Assembly (NCBI RefSeq): GCF_028206795.1
Contig: NZ_JAQLFJ010000009.1
Coordinates: 1 to 64,000, forward strand
Direction of reading: 5' to 3'
Length of the DNA stretch: 64,000 nucleotides
Source of the DNA: Collinsella aerofaciens
Lineage (GTDB): Bacteria > Actinomycetota > Coriobacteriia > Coriobacteriales > Coriobacteriaceae
Positions 51,952 to 60,619 of the stretch are shown piece by piece. Under the pieces are notes generated by a model. The model was not told the origin of the DNA, did not search any database, and saw only the letters and a list, made by a program, of their open reading frames with translations. Both the position numbers and the translations under genes were made by a program. Positions within the stretch are counted from its first letter, which is position 1, and the number at the start of each line of letters is the position of its first letter.

Positions 51952-54728
51952 CAGAATCCTCCAAACTCACGATCTTCACGTGCCATCTCGGCGTCGACAG
52001 ATTCCAGCGCGGCAAGCCCCTCCTCGTCCAACAGGACCTCGCGCGGCTTGGAACCGTCGGGCGGGCCGACGACACCCTTTTCTTCCAGCATGTCCATAAT
52101 ACGCCCGGCACGCGCATAGCCAACCTTCAGACGACGTTGCAGGCCAGATGTGGAGCCAAGCTGCGATTCCACCACAATATGGGCGGCTTCCCAAATGAGC
52201 GGATCATCGTCTTGCGGCTCGGCTACTCCGGTGCGGACAATGCCGCCGCCACCAGCCATGGACATGGAAGCGGGCGCCACGGCGGACAGAATCTCCTCGT
52301 GGTAGTCGGGCTCACTCTGCGACTTGACGAACTCGACAATCTCGTTGATCTCATCATCCGAGACAAAGCAGCCCTGGATACGGCGGGGCTTGCCCCAGTC
52401 GACCTTGGAGAACAACATGTCGCCCAAACCGGTGAGCTTCTCGGCGCCCATCTGGTCGATGATGACGCGCGAGTCGATGCCCGTGGCGACGTTAAAGGCG
52501 ATACGGTTGGTGATGTTGGCCTTAATGAGGCCCGTCACCACGTTGGAGCTGGGGCGCTGCGTGGCAACGATAAGGTGAATACCGGCGGCACGGCCCAGCT
52601 GTGCAATACGCACGATCGAGGCCTCGACATCCTTACCGGCGACCATCATCAGGTCAGAGAGCTCGTCAATGATAATGACAAGGTAGGGCATCTTTTGCGG
52701 CGGATTGTCGTAATGCTCAAACTCGCCAGCAGCCTGCTTTTCGTTGTAGGTCGAGATCTTACGCACGTTGAGACGCTCGAAGACCTTCAGGCGACGCTCC
52801 ATCTCGGACACAGCCCATTGCAGAGCGCTCGCGGCCTGCTTGGGCTCGGTCACCACGGGCACATAGAGATGCGGCAGACCGTTATAGCCCGCAAGCTCGA
52901 CGCGCTTGGGGTCGACCATGATCAGGCGAACGTCCTCGGGAAGGGCGCGCATGAGCAAGGTCGTGATGATGGAGTTGATCATCACCGACTTACCAGAACC
53001 GGTCGTACCGGCAATCAACAGGTGAGGCATCTTGGCGAGGTCGGCGACAACCGGCGTGCCCTCGGCGTCGCGGCCGATGGCGAGCTCGAGCGGACCGCCC
53101 TTCACATAGGGCAGCACGTCGCCCAGATTGACGTTCTGGCGCTTGCGGTTGGGAATCTCGATACCAACGAGAGAGGTGCCGGGGATCGGGGCAAAGATAC
53201 GAACCGACTGGGCGGCGAGCGAAAGCGCAATATCGTCCTCGAGGCTCGAAATCTTGCTCACGCGCTCGCCCTCGCCAGGTTGCAGCTTAAAGGTCGTCAC
53301 CGTGGGGCCGGCGATCCAGCCGACCACGCGGGCACTGCGGCCAAACTCAAGCAAGGTGGATTGCAGTGACTCAGCGGTCTGCTCCAGCTCCTTATCCGAA
53401 GACGCGGCAGAAGCCGACTGCGGGTTGGCATGTAGGATTTCGAGCGGCGGAAGCTTGAGGCCGTCCTCTTCTTCGCCCTCGTTATCTGCGGCGCCGCCGT
53501 CCGCTCCCCCATCACGAGCCGCAGCCGATTCGACAGCACTCGTGGCAGGCGCATCGGCAACCTTGGGATGCTTTAAGAAGTCGGGAATCTGAGGTGCGGC
53601 CGAAACAGGGTTCACGGCAAACGGCGGCTCGGACTCGTCAACCTTGTCCGGATCGTCCTCCATCGAAAGCTGTCCGGTGACCTGGCCGCGCTTTGCATGG
53701 CGACGCGGCAGCAAAGTTGTCTTTGCGGTCTCAATCGGAGCCTCGTCGTCCTCGTCATCGCCCTCGGTGAGCTCAATCTCGCTATCGGACCAAGACGGGT
53801 CGGGCTCACTCGTATTGAGCTTGGGAACCGTCTTGCCCTTCTTGGCATGACGGCGCGGCAGCAGCGTGGTCTTGGCCCGCTCGGCTTCAACCGACTCGGA
53901 TACGTCGACAAACGGGTCATCGTCCTCGTCGTCATCCAAAACCGGGTCGACATCGCCACCCATGACCGTGGTCACCGCGGCGTCAGTCCCCTTCTGGCGC
54001 AAAATGCTCAGGTGCGGACGAGCGACGCCGGGAACAGACAGGGCCTCTTCATCGCCCCACGGGCTCGCATTGACATCGGCACGTCGACGCTCGGCAAAAT
54101 CGGCAGCGCGATCGCGTGCGGAGCGCAAAACGCCACCCACCGAAAAGCCGATAATGACCAAACCAACGACGACAAGCCCCAGCAAGACAACCATGGCGAT
54201 AGGTTTACCCAAGGCGTTTTGCAAGGCACTTGCGATAAAGGCGCCAATGTAGCCGCCCGACACGGAAAGGTTCTGCGGCGTAAACATAAGGTCGCACGAA
54301 TCGCTCGTGCCCGGCACCATCAGCGAAAGAATGGAGACGACGGCGATAAAGACCAAGGCGCCGCCCGCAACAGAGCGCACGTTGAGCGGCGAGTCCTCAC
54401 CCAAAAAGAGCGTGGCGGCAAACAGCAAGATGACGATCGGCAGCACATAGGCGCCCAGACCAAAGCCCAGGTGGTAGAAACCGGCAACCGCAGCCGTCAC
54501 GGGCGCTGTTGCCGGAGAGATCACGGCAATGAAGGACGCGATCGCCAAAACGGCGATGACCACACCGGCGATATCGCGATTGGCCGAAGGCTCGACCAGG
54601 GGCTCAAACTCATCAAACTCGGACTCGTGGCCCTTATTGGCACGCAGATGGGAACCGGCACCCTTAGCAGATGCCGGTTGGTTATTGGCCTTATTGCCTT
54701 TGGCGTTTTGTGCAGATCCGCGCGCCAA
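51951..54728 (-). CDS. ftsK: DNA translocase FtsK/SpoIIIE
   Basis: 925 aa from a TTG at 54728, supported by GGAGG 7 bases upstream and by the lack of another start. Four to five N-terminal membrane helices (about 50-200) anchor it; an acidic linker (about 230-410) follows. The motor has Walker A GTTGSGKSV (about 582-590) and MVDPKRVELAGYNGLPHL, and the C-terminal gamma winged helix has RAGRIMDMLEEKGVVGP. It pumps chromosomal DNA during division. It lies between the RNase J and RodZ-like genes. Confidence 0.96.
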   Translation of the reverse strand: MARGSAQNAKGNKANNQPASAKGAGSHLRANKGHESEFDEFEPLVEPSANRDIAGVVIAVLAIASFIAVISPATAPVTAAVAGFYHLGFGLGAYVLPIVILLFAATLFLGEDSPLNVRSVAGGALVFIAVVSILSLMVPGTSDSCDLMFTPQNLSVSGGYIGAFIASALQNALGKPIAMVVLLGLVVVGLVIIGFSVGGVLRSARDRAADFAERRRADVNASPWGDEEALSVPGVARPHLSILRQKGTDAAVTTVMGGDVDPVLDDDEDDDPFVDVSESVEAERAKTTLLPRRHAKKGKTVPKLNTSEPDPSWSDSEIELTEGDDEDDEAPIETAKTTLLPRRHAKRGQVTGQLSMEDDPDKVDESEPPFAVNPVSAAPQIPDFLKHPKVADAPATSAVESAAARDGGADGGAADNEGEEEDGLKLPPLEILHANPQSASAASSDKELEQTAESLQSTLLEFGRSARVVGWIAGPTVTTFKLQPGEGERVSKISSLEDDIALSLAAQSVRIFAPIPGTSLVGIEIPNRKRQNVNLGDVLPYVKGGPLELAIGRDAEGTPVVADLAKMPHLLIAGTTGSGKSVMINSIITTLLMRALPEDVRLIMVDPKRVELAGYNGLPHLYVPVVTEPKQAASALQWAVSEMERRLKVFERLNVRKISTYNEKQAAGEFEHYDNPPQKMPYLVIIIDELSDLMMVAGKDVEASIVRIAQLGRAAGIHLIVATQRPSSNVVTGLIKANITNRIAFNVATGIDSRVIIDQMGAEKLTGLGDMLFSKVDWGKPRRIQGCFVSDDEINEIVEFVKSQSEPDYHEEILSAVAPASMSMAGGGGIVRTGVAEPQDDDPLIWEAAHIVVESQLGSTSGLQRRLKVGYARAGRIMDMLEEKGVVGPPDGSKPREVLLDEEGLAALESVDAEMAREDREFGGF

Positions 54729-54729
54729 A

Positions 54730-56400
54730 CTAAACCTCCATGACGACCGGGATGATCATCGGACGGGTGCGCGTACGGCTCCAGATAAAGTTAGAGAGCG
54801 AATCGCGCACGGCCTTGCGAATGGCATCGGAACCGCTGCTGGTAAAGCTAAACTTACCCTTCTCGATCGTCTTCATAATGGACGCGGAGGCATCCTCGGA
54901 GAACTGGTCGTCGATGGCAAACGAGACGCCGCGGCCCGAGAACTCGATGGCCTCGATCTTCTTGTGTTTGAGGGAGACGATGGCAACGGCCGTGACCATA
55001 CCGTCGTTGGCGAGCTTCTGGCGATCGCGCAGGACGATGGGGTCGGTATCGCCGATACGCAGGCCGTCGACGTAAACGACACCGGACTCGACGGGCGTAC
55101 CGCGCTTGACGATACCACCGCGCATCTCGAGCGTGTCGCCGTTATCGAGGATAAAGATATGATCGTCCTTGATGCCCATCTTGCGGGCCAGCTGCGCATG
55201 GGCGCGCAGATGCACGGCCTCACCGTGAACCGGCATAAAGTACGTGGGCTTGGCCATGGCCATCAGGAGCTTGAGCTCCTCCTGGCTACCGTGACCCGAG
55301 ACGTGGACGAGAGCGCGGTTCTTATCCCACACGTCGCAGCCGAGCTTGGCCAGGCTGTTGACGACCTGCTGGACGGCCTTCTCGTTGCCAGGAACAGGAG
55401 TTGCCGAAAGGATAACGGTATCGCCCTCGTGGATGGAGAGCGTCTTGTGCTCGCCATTGGCCATGCGGGACAGGGCCGACAGCGGCTCGCCCTGCGAACC
55501 GGTGCACATGACGACAATCTTATCGTCGGGCAGGTTATCGATATCGAAGGCATCGATGATATCGGCGTCATCGATGTTGAGGTAGCCCAGCTCACGCGCC
55601 ACGCGGGTGTTCGTGAGCATGGAGCGACCGGTCACAACGACCTTACGGCCGCACTTGCGGGCGGCATCGCAGATCTGCTGCAGACGATGGATGTGGCTCG
55701 AGAACGACGCGACGAACACGCGACCCGGGGCGTTCTTGATGGCGTGCAACAGGTTGGGACCAACCTCGGCCTCGGACTTGGTAAAGCCGGGAACCGTGGC
55801 ATTGGTGGAGTCGGAAAGCAGCAGGTCGATGCCCTGCTTGGCAAAGCGGCTGATAGCGGCATAGTCGGGCGTAACGCCATCGATGGGCGTCTGGTCGAGC
55901 TTAAAGTCGCCGGTGTGCATAACGGTGCCCTGATTGGTGCGGATGAACACGCCCAGAGCGCCGGGGATGGAGTGCGTCATCGAGAAGAAGTCGAGCGAGA
56001 TGCCGCCGAGGTTGACATGGCTGCCGCCCTTGACCTCGCGGAACTTGGGTGCGCGGATGCGGAACTCAGAAAGCTTGCCCTCGATAAAGCCAAGCGTCAG
56101 CTTGCTCGAGAAGATGGGCACCTTGTTGTTGAGGTCCTGCAGCAGGTACGGAAGCGAACCGGTGTGGTCCTCGTGGCCGTGAGTAACGATGATACCGCGG
56201 AGCTTCTCCTCGTTCTCCAGAACATAGGTGTAGTCGGGAAGCACCAGGTCGATACCGGGTTGGGAGTCATCCGGGAACATAAGACCGGCGTCGACGAGCA
56301 CCATGTCGTCGCCGCACTCGAAGACCGTCATGTTCTTGCCGATGCCATCAAGGCCGCCGAGCGGGATGATCTTCAAGGGAGATGATTTTTTAGCTGCCAT
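54730..56400 (-). CDS. Ribonuclease J
   Basis: 556 aa. Metallo-beta-lactamase fold with HGHEDHTGSLPYLL (about residues 76-89), the beta-CASP region with HVSGHGSQEEL (about 369-379), and MPVHGE, as in RNase J1/J2. It degrades or processes RNA as 5'-3' exonuclease and endonuclease. GAAAGGAAACC lies 9 or more bases before the ATG. Only one RNase J gene is in view. The leader contains small hairpins (for example TGCATCG/CGATGCA near 56490-56510). Confidence 0.95.
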   Translation of the reverse strand: MAAKKSSPLKIIPLGGLDGIGKNMTVFECGDDMVLVDAGLMFPDDSQPGIDLVLPDYTYVLENEEKLRGIIVTHGHEDHTGSLPYLLQDLNNKVPIFSSKLTLGFIEGKLSEFRIRAPKFREVKGGSHVNLGGISLDFFSMTHSIPGALGVFIRTNQGTVMHTGDFKLDQTPIDGVTPDYAAISRFAKQGIDLLLSDSTNATVPGFTKSEAEVGPNLLHAIKNAPGRVFVASFSSHIHRLQQICDAARKCGRKVVVTGRSMLTNTRVARELGYLNIDDADIIDAFDIDNLPDDKIVVMCTGSQGEPLSALSRMANGEHKTLSIHEGDTVILSATPVPGNEKAVQQVVNSLAKLGCDVWDKNRALVHVSGHGSQEELKLLMAMAKPTYFMPVHGEAVHLRAHAQLARKMGIKDDHIFILDNGDTLEMRGGIVKRGTPVESGVVYVDGLRIGDTDPIVLRDRQKLANDGMVTAVAIVSLKHKKIEAIEFSGRGVSFAIDDQFSEDASASIMKTIEKGKFSFTSSGSDAIRKAVRDSLSNFIWSRTRTRPMIIPVVMEV

Positions 56401-56586
56401 AGGTTAGTGTGGTTTCCTTTCTTCGAAACGGGTCTGGAACAACCGACGGGGCGCTTCTGGCAAACCGACCGTCGGGAACGTACAAACATGCATCGCAGAG
56501 TCGATGCAATAACTACAGTATGATACCCATTTGCACAACAACAGACCACCCATGCATCAAAGCCCCATCTGAACTGGTCTATCCCG

Positions 56587-56723
56587 CCGGTTTCCCGTGG
56601 GGCGGGCACTGATGAAGTTTCCTGCTCTACAGTCCTGCTCACGACGGAGGCCACATTAAGTGGCCTCCTGTTCGTGCGGAACTCGCGATAAACTTCATCA
56701 GTGCCCGCCCCACGGGAAACCGG
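56587..56723. repeat. Palindromic element C1
   Basis: A perfect 34-bp inverted repeat (56587-56620 with 56690-56723; outer end CCGGTTTCCCGTGG, inner end GATGAAGTTT) encloses a 69-bp core (56621-56689). The core starts CCTGCTCTACAGTCCTG, ends GTGCGGAACTCGCGAT, and contains a nested hairpin GGAGGCCAC-ATTAA-GTGGCCTCC. Confidence 0.92.
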
Positions 56724-56847
56724 CCAATAAGGGACAGGTTAATTTTGGTCGATTTTATCTGGGGAAATGCTGCAGCGTCTATCTACAAATCCGAAATCTG
56801 ACTACTGAATAGACTGTCTAACTAAATTGCGAGCGGCACTAACCAGT

Positions 56848-56992
56848 CCTTTTGCTTGCGCCCGGGAGGGCCGCATATGAAGTTTATCGCGAGTTCCGCA
56901 CGCAAAGGAAAGCACTTAATGTGCTTTCCGTCTTGCGCAGGACTGTAGAGCAGGAAATTTCATATGCGGCCCTCCCGGGCGCAAGCAAAAGG
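56848..56992. repeat. Palindromic element C2
   Basis: Inverted relative of C1. A 38-bp inverted repeat (56848-56885 with 56955-56992, one G.T-compatible mismatch) encloses a 69-bp core (56886-56954). Read on the minus strand the core has the same ends as C1, but the nested stem is GGAAAGCAC-ATTAA-GTGCTTTCC: each change on one side is matched on the other. The outer 28 bases of the arms share no sequence with C1. No transposase or ORF is inside. Confidence 0.92.
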
Positions 56993-57017
56993 GCGACCCC
57001 TGTCCGGAGTCGCCCTT
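56986..57017 (-). terminator. Terminator of pnp
   Basis: On the minus strand AAGGGCGAC and GTCGCCCTT form a 9-bp stem, followed by TTTTGC. The T-run coincides with the outer end of element C2. Confidence 0.8.
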
Positions 57018-57040
57018 GCGGTGCTGCTTATGTACGGCTG

Positions 57041-59287
57041 TTACTCGGCGTCGTGGTGACGGCGGGGCTTGCGGCCTCCGTTGTCGCCGGGACGGCGCGG
57101 ACGGTCGCTGCGCTCGGAGCGCTCGCGACGCGGACGCTCACGACGCTGGAAGTGCTCGCCGTCGCCCTCGGAGGTACCCTCGGCGCGAGCCGGAGCCTCG
57201 GGCTTGTCAAGACGATCGAGCGAGATCTTGCCGCGATCGTCGACCTCAATGACGACGACCTTGACCTCGTCGCCCACGTTAAGGACATCCTCGACCTTCT
57301 CCACGCGGCCCTTGGCGACGCGGGAGATGTGCAGCAGGCCGTCCTTGCCGGGCAGCAGGTTGACGAAGGCACCGAAGGGCTGGATGGAGACCACACGACC
57401 GGTGTACTCCTCGCCCGGCTCGGGAACCTTGATGATGAGCTTGATACGCTCGACAGCCTGATCGACGGACTCGCCGGTGCCGCCGACAAAGACGGTGCCG
57501 TCCTCCTGGATGTCGACCGAAGCGCCGGTCTCGTCCTGGATGCCGCGGATGACCTTACCGCCGGAACCGATGACGTCGCGAATCTTGTCAGTCGGAACCT
57601 GGATGGAGACGATACGCGGAGCGGTGCTGCGCGTGGTGTGGCGCGGCTCGGGGATCACATCGAGCATCTTCTGCAGGATGAAGGCGCGACCCTCCTTGGC
57701 CTGCTGCAGGGCGCGGGCCAAGATGTCAAAGGTAAGACCAGTGGCCTTGTTGTCCATCTGCAGAGCGGTAATGCCCTCGGTGGTGCCGGTGACCTTAAAG
57801 TCCATGTCGCCAAGGAAGTCCTCGAGACCCTGGATGTCGGACAGGACCACGGTCTTGCCCTCCTCCTGGATCAGGCCCATGGCGATACCGGAGACCGGGC
57901 GCTTAATGGGCACGCCGCCGTCCATAAGGGCGAGCGTGGAGCCGCAGGTCGAAGCCATCGAAGAGGAGCCGTTGGACTCCATGACCTCGGAGACGACGCG
58001 GATGGCGTAGGGGAACTCGTTCTCGTCGGGGAGCACCGGAAGCAAAGCGCGCTCAGCCAGGTTGCCGTGGCCGATCTCGCGGCGCTTGGGGCTGCCCATG
58101 CGGCCGGTCTCGCCGGTGCAGAACGGCGGGAAGTTGTAGTGGTGCATGTAGCGCTTGCCCTCGGTGGGCTCGATGGTATCCAGACGCTGGCCCTCGTTGA
58201 GCATACCGAGCGACAGGACGGAAAGCACCTGGGTCTGGCCACGCTGGAACAGACCGGAGCCGTGAACGAGCGGCAGGTAGTTATCCTTCACCATGATGGG
58301 GCGAATCTCATCGGCGGCACGGCCGTCGACGCGCTCGCCGGTCTCGACGACCATGGTACGCATAGCCTTCTTCTCGAGCTTCTTGAGCGCCACGGGAATC
58401 TCGCGCTCCCAAGCGGACTGCTCCTCCTCGGTGAACTCGGCACGGATGGACTCCTTCAGAGCCTCGACCTTACCGATACGGGAGAGCTTGTCGGCGTCGC
58501 GAAGGGCGGCTGCCATCTCGTCGTAGTGGGCGAAGATGCGCTCCTGGACCTCCTCGACGGGCTGGTCGAGCGGGTACTCCTTCTTGACGATGGCGCCGTT
58601 GACCTGCTCCCACTCGGCGACAAACTCGTCCTGAGCCTGGCAGAAGGCAGCAAGGGCCTCCTGGCCAAACTTCATGGCGGCGAGCATGTCGTCCTCGGAG
58701 ATCTCCTCGGCGCCGGCCTCGACCATCGAGATGAAGTCGGCGGAGCCACCCAGCTCCAGGTCCAGATCGGAGTTCTCGCGCTCCTCATAGGTGGGGTTGA
58801 CGATAAACTCGCCGGTCTCCACGTTGCGGCCGATGCGCACGCAGGCAAGCGGACCCTCGAAGGGCACGCCGCCGAGCGTCATGGCCAGGGAGGCACCCAT
58901 GACGTTGATGACGTCGAAGGGGTTGACCTGGTCGGCGACGAGCGAGGTGGCGACAATGTGCACCTCGTTGCGGAAGCCGTCCGGGAAGCTCGGGCGAATC
59001 GGACGGTCAATCATGCGCGCGGTGAGCGTGGCCTTCTCGCTGGGACGGCCCTCACGCTTGAGGTAACCACCCGGGATGCGGCCGGCTGCGTACATCTTCT
59101 CGTTGAAGTCGACGGTCAGCGGGAAGAAGTCGTAGTTCTTGCGCTCCTTGGAGACAACCACGGTGTCGAGCATCGTGGTGTCGCCCTGCTTGACCAGGCA
59201 GGCGCCGGTGGCCTGCTTGGCAAGCTCGCCGGACTCAAAGGTGTAGGTCTTGCCGTACAGCTCAAAGGTCTTGGATACGAGTGTCAT
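57041..59287 (-). CDS. pnp: Polyribonucleotide nucleotidyltransferase (PNPase)
   Basis: 748 aa. Two RNase PH-like domains are followed by a KH domain (PTDKIRDVIGSGGKVIRGI, about 588-606) and an S1 domain (EYTGRVVSIQPFGAFVNLLPG, about 661-681). The Arg/Glu-rich tail is about 45 residues. It degrades RNA 3'-5' with phosphate. AAAGGAG lies just before the ATG. It is transcribed after rpsO, as in most bacteria. Confidence 0.97.
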   Translation of the reverse strand: MTLVSKTFELYGKTYTFESGELAKQATGACLVKQGDTTMLDTVVVSKERKNYDFFPLTVDFNEKMYAAGRIPGGYLKREGRPSEKATLTARMIDRPIRPSFPDGFRNEVHIVATSLVADQVNPFDVINVMGASLAMTLGGVPFEGPLACVRIGRNVETGEFIVNPTYEERENSDLDLELGGSADFISMVEAGAEEISEDDMLAAMKFGQEALAAFCQAQDEFVAEWEQVNGAIVKKEYPLDQPVEEVQERIFAHYDEMAAALRDADKLSRIGKVEALKESIRAEFTEEEQSAWEREIPVALKKLEKKAMRTMVVETGERVDGRAADEIRPIMVKDNYLPLVHGSGLFQRGQTQVLSVLSLGMLNEGQRLDTIEPTEGKRYMHHYNFPPFCTGETGRMGSPKRREIGHGNLAERALLPVLPDENEFPYAIRVVSEVMESNGSSSMASTCGSTLALMDGGVPIKRPVSGIAMGLIQEEGKTVVLSDIQGLEDFLGDMDFKVTGTTEGITALQMDNKATGLTFDILARALQQAKEGRAFILQKMLDVIPEPRHTTRSTAPRIVSIQVPTDKIRDVIGSGGKVIRGIQDETGASVDIQEDGTVFVGGTGESVDQAVERIKLIIKVPEPGEEYTGRVVSIQPFGAFVNLLPGKDGLLHISRVAKGRVEKVEDVLNVGDEVKVVVIEVDDRGKISLDRLDKPEAPARAEGTSEGDGEHFQRRERPRRERSERSDRPRRPGDNGGRKPRRHHDAE

Positions 59288-59300
59288 TGTTCTCCTTTAC

Positions 59301-59323
59301 CCCACAGGCCCCTTGCCTGTGGG
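59301..59323 (-). other. Hairpin in the rpsO-pnp gap
   Basis: CCCACAGGC and GCCTGTGGG form a 9-bp stem 14 bases ahead of the pnp start. There is no T-run. It could be an RNase processing site, as known for the rpsO-pnp transcript of E. coli, but this is only an inference. Confidence 0.45.
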
Positions 59324-59390
59324 CTTCTCATGTGACGCGGGCCCCCTGCCCCCGCCACGCTTCAGAGCGTGATTGTTCGCGCCCTTACAC

Positions 59391-59422
59391 AAAAAGAGCG
59401 CCCCGCTGCGCAGGACGCTCTT
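59391..59422 (-). terminator. Terminator or attenuator after rpsO
   Basis: On the minus strand AAGAGCG and CGCTCTT pair around a loop that can extend the stem, followed by TTTTTGTG. It may partly end transcription between rpsO and pnp. Confidence 0.75.
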
Positions 59423-59437
59423 AGCATGTACAAATCC

Positions 59438-59716
59438 TTACTGGATGTTGTCGCGGATGCCCAGAGCCTTGATGAGCTCACGGTACTCGACGATGTCGTT
59501 CTTCTTGATGTAGGAGAGAAGACGACGACGACGGCCGACGAGCATGAGCAGGCCACGACGGGTGTGGAAGTCCTTCTGGTGGGACTTCATGTGCTCGGTC
59601 AGCTCCTTGATGCGCTCGGACAGGATGGCGACCTGAACCTTGGGGTTGCCGGTGTCGACCGGGGTGTTACCGAACTGGGCAGTCAGCTCAGCCTTGCGCT
59701 CTTTGGAAACAGTCAT
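59438..59716 (-). CDS. rpsO: 30S ribosomal protein S15
   Basis: 92 aa from the ATG at 59716, with GAAAGGTG upstream; an upstream in-frame extension is unlikely. DTGNPKVQVAILSERIKELT and the HTRRGLLMLVGRRRRLLSYI block are the S15 signature. It binds 16S rRNA helices h20-h22. Confidence 0.97.
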   Translation of the reverse strand: MTVSKERKAELTAQFGNTPVDTGNPKVQVAILSERIKELTEHMKSHQKDFHTRRGLLMLVGRRRRLLSYIKKNDIVEYRELIKALGIRDNIQ

Positions 59717-59854
59717 TGTTTCACCTTTCGTTTCTTGTCGCCCGCGGGCGACACTATTCGCCTCGGACTGGGAAGCCGTCGGTGGAGCGAGCATCCAAGG
59801 TCGAGGTACCAACAGGTCGGTATGTTACCACAAGCAGACCGCCCATGCGCATCA

Positions 59855-60604
59855 TCACCGACCCAACATGAATTCCATCGCACGGAGGCGCTGGTCGGTG
59901 TGCGTCGCAGCCCACACATGCGAAAGCCCGAGCAAGAACGCCGCCGTATGCGGGTCGATTCGCTCGACCATGAGTGCATCGAAGGTCATGGACATGAGGG
60001 CGCGCAGCCACTCGACCTCACCGGTCGAAACCAGCTCGGCACCCGGAACGCTCGACGCGCACGAACCGCACATGAGCCCGCCCGCCTGGGGCGAAAAGTA
60101 CGACAGCATGGGGTCTCCGCACAGCACGCAGGCCGAAAAATCGGGTCGATAGCCCACGTGCGACAGAAGTTTAAAGACAAAGGCCGCCACGAGCAGGTCC
60201 ATATGTGCCGAGTCGAGCCCACAGCCGACAAGCGTGAGCGCCCGCTGCGTGATGGCAAAGGTAAACGGGTCCTCGGCGTCCTCGAATGAGCACACGCGCG
60301 CGACCTCGGCAATCGCGCTTGCGGCGCAGGTCGTCTCGTAATCGGGCGCGGCGCCAACCGGCGCTTCCAAAAGCTCGGCCTGAGAAACAACGTCGAGCGA
60401 GCGTCCATGTGCGAGCAGCATATCGACGGTACAGAATAATTCGCAGCGCGCCGCCAAGCGCCCACCGGGTTTGCGGGCCCCCTTTGCCACGGCACGAACC
60501 TGACGACCCCGCTCGTCAAGCATCGTCAGAATCAGATCGGTCTCTTTGAGCTTGGTCTTGTCGAGCACGAGCACCTTCGTGCGATATGTCCGGGAGCCTG
60601 CCAT
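59855..60604 (-). CDS. recO: DNA repair protein RecO
   Basis: 249 aa. The N-terminal OB domain has VLVLDKTKLKETDLI and GARKP. The C-terminal part keeps the four-cysteine zinc site CVLC...CGSC (about residues 158-161 and 178-181). With RecR it loads RecA onto SSB-coated DNA. It ends the mtaB-to-recO run; era is 15 bases upstream. Confidence 0.92.
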   Translation of the reverse strand: MAGSRTYRTKVLVLDKTKLKETDLILTMLDERGRQVRAVAKGARKPGGRLAARCELFCTVDMLLAHGRSLDVVSQAELLEAPVGAAPDYETTCAASAIAEVARVCSFEDAEDPFTFAITQRALTLVGCGLDSAHMDLLVAAFVFKLLSHVGYRPDFSACVLCGDPMLSYFSPQAGGLMCGSCASSVPGAELVSTGEVEWLRALMSMTFDALMVERIDPHTAAFLLGLSHVWAATHTDQRLRAMEFMLGR

Positions 60605-60619
60605 GCGCGCTGCGCGTCC

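Larger units (their letters stand above)
56401..57040. other. Intergenic region between pnp and the RNase J gene
   Basis: No gene. From right to left on the minus strand it holds the pnp terminator, palindromic element C2 (56848-56992), a 124-bp AT-richer spacer that may carry a promoter, element C1 (56587-56723), and the RNase J leader. Confidence 0.8.

Noticed and set aside
56852..59335. 827-codon plus-strand frame opposite pnp
   Set aside because: It is antisense to PNPase along its length, of low-complexity composition, and starts inside palindromic element C2.
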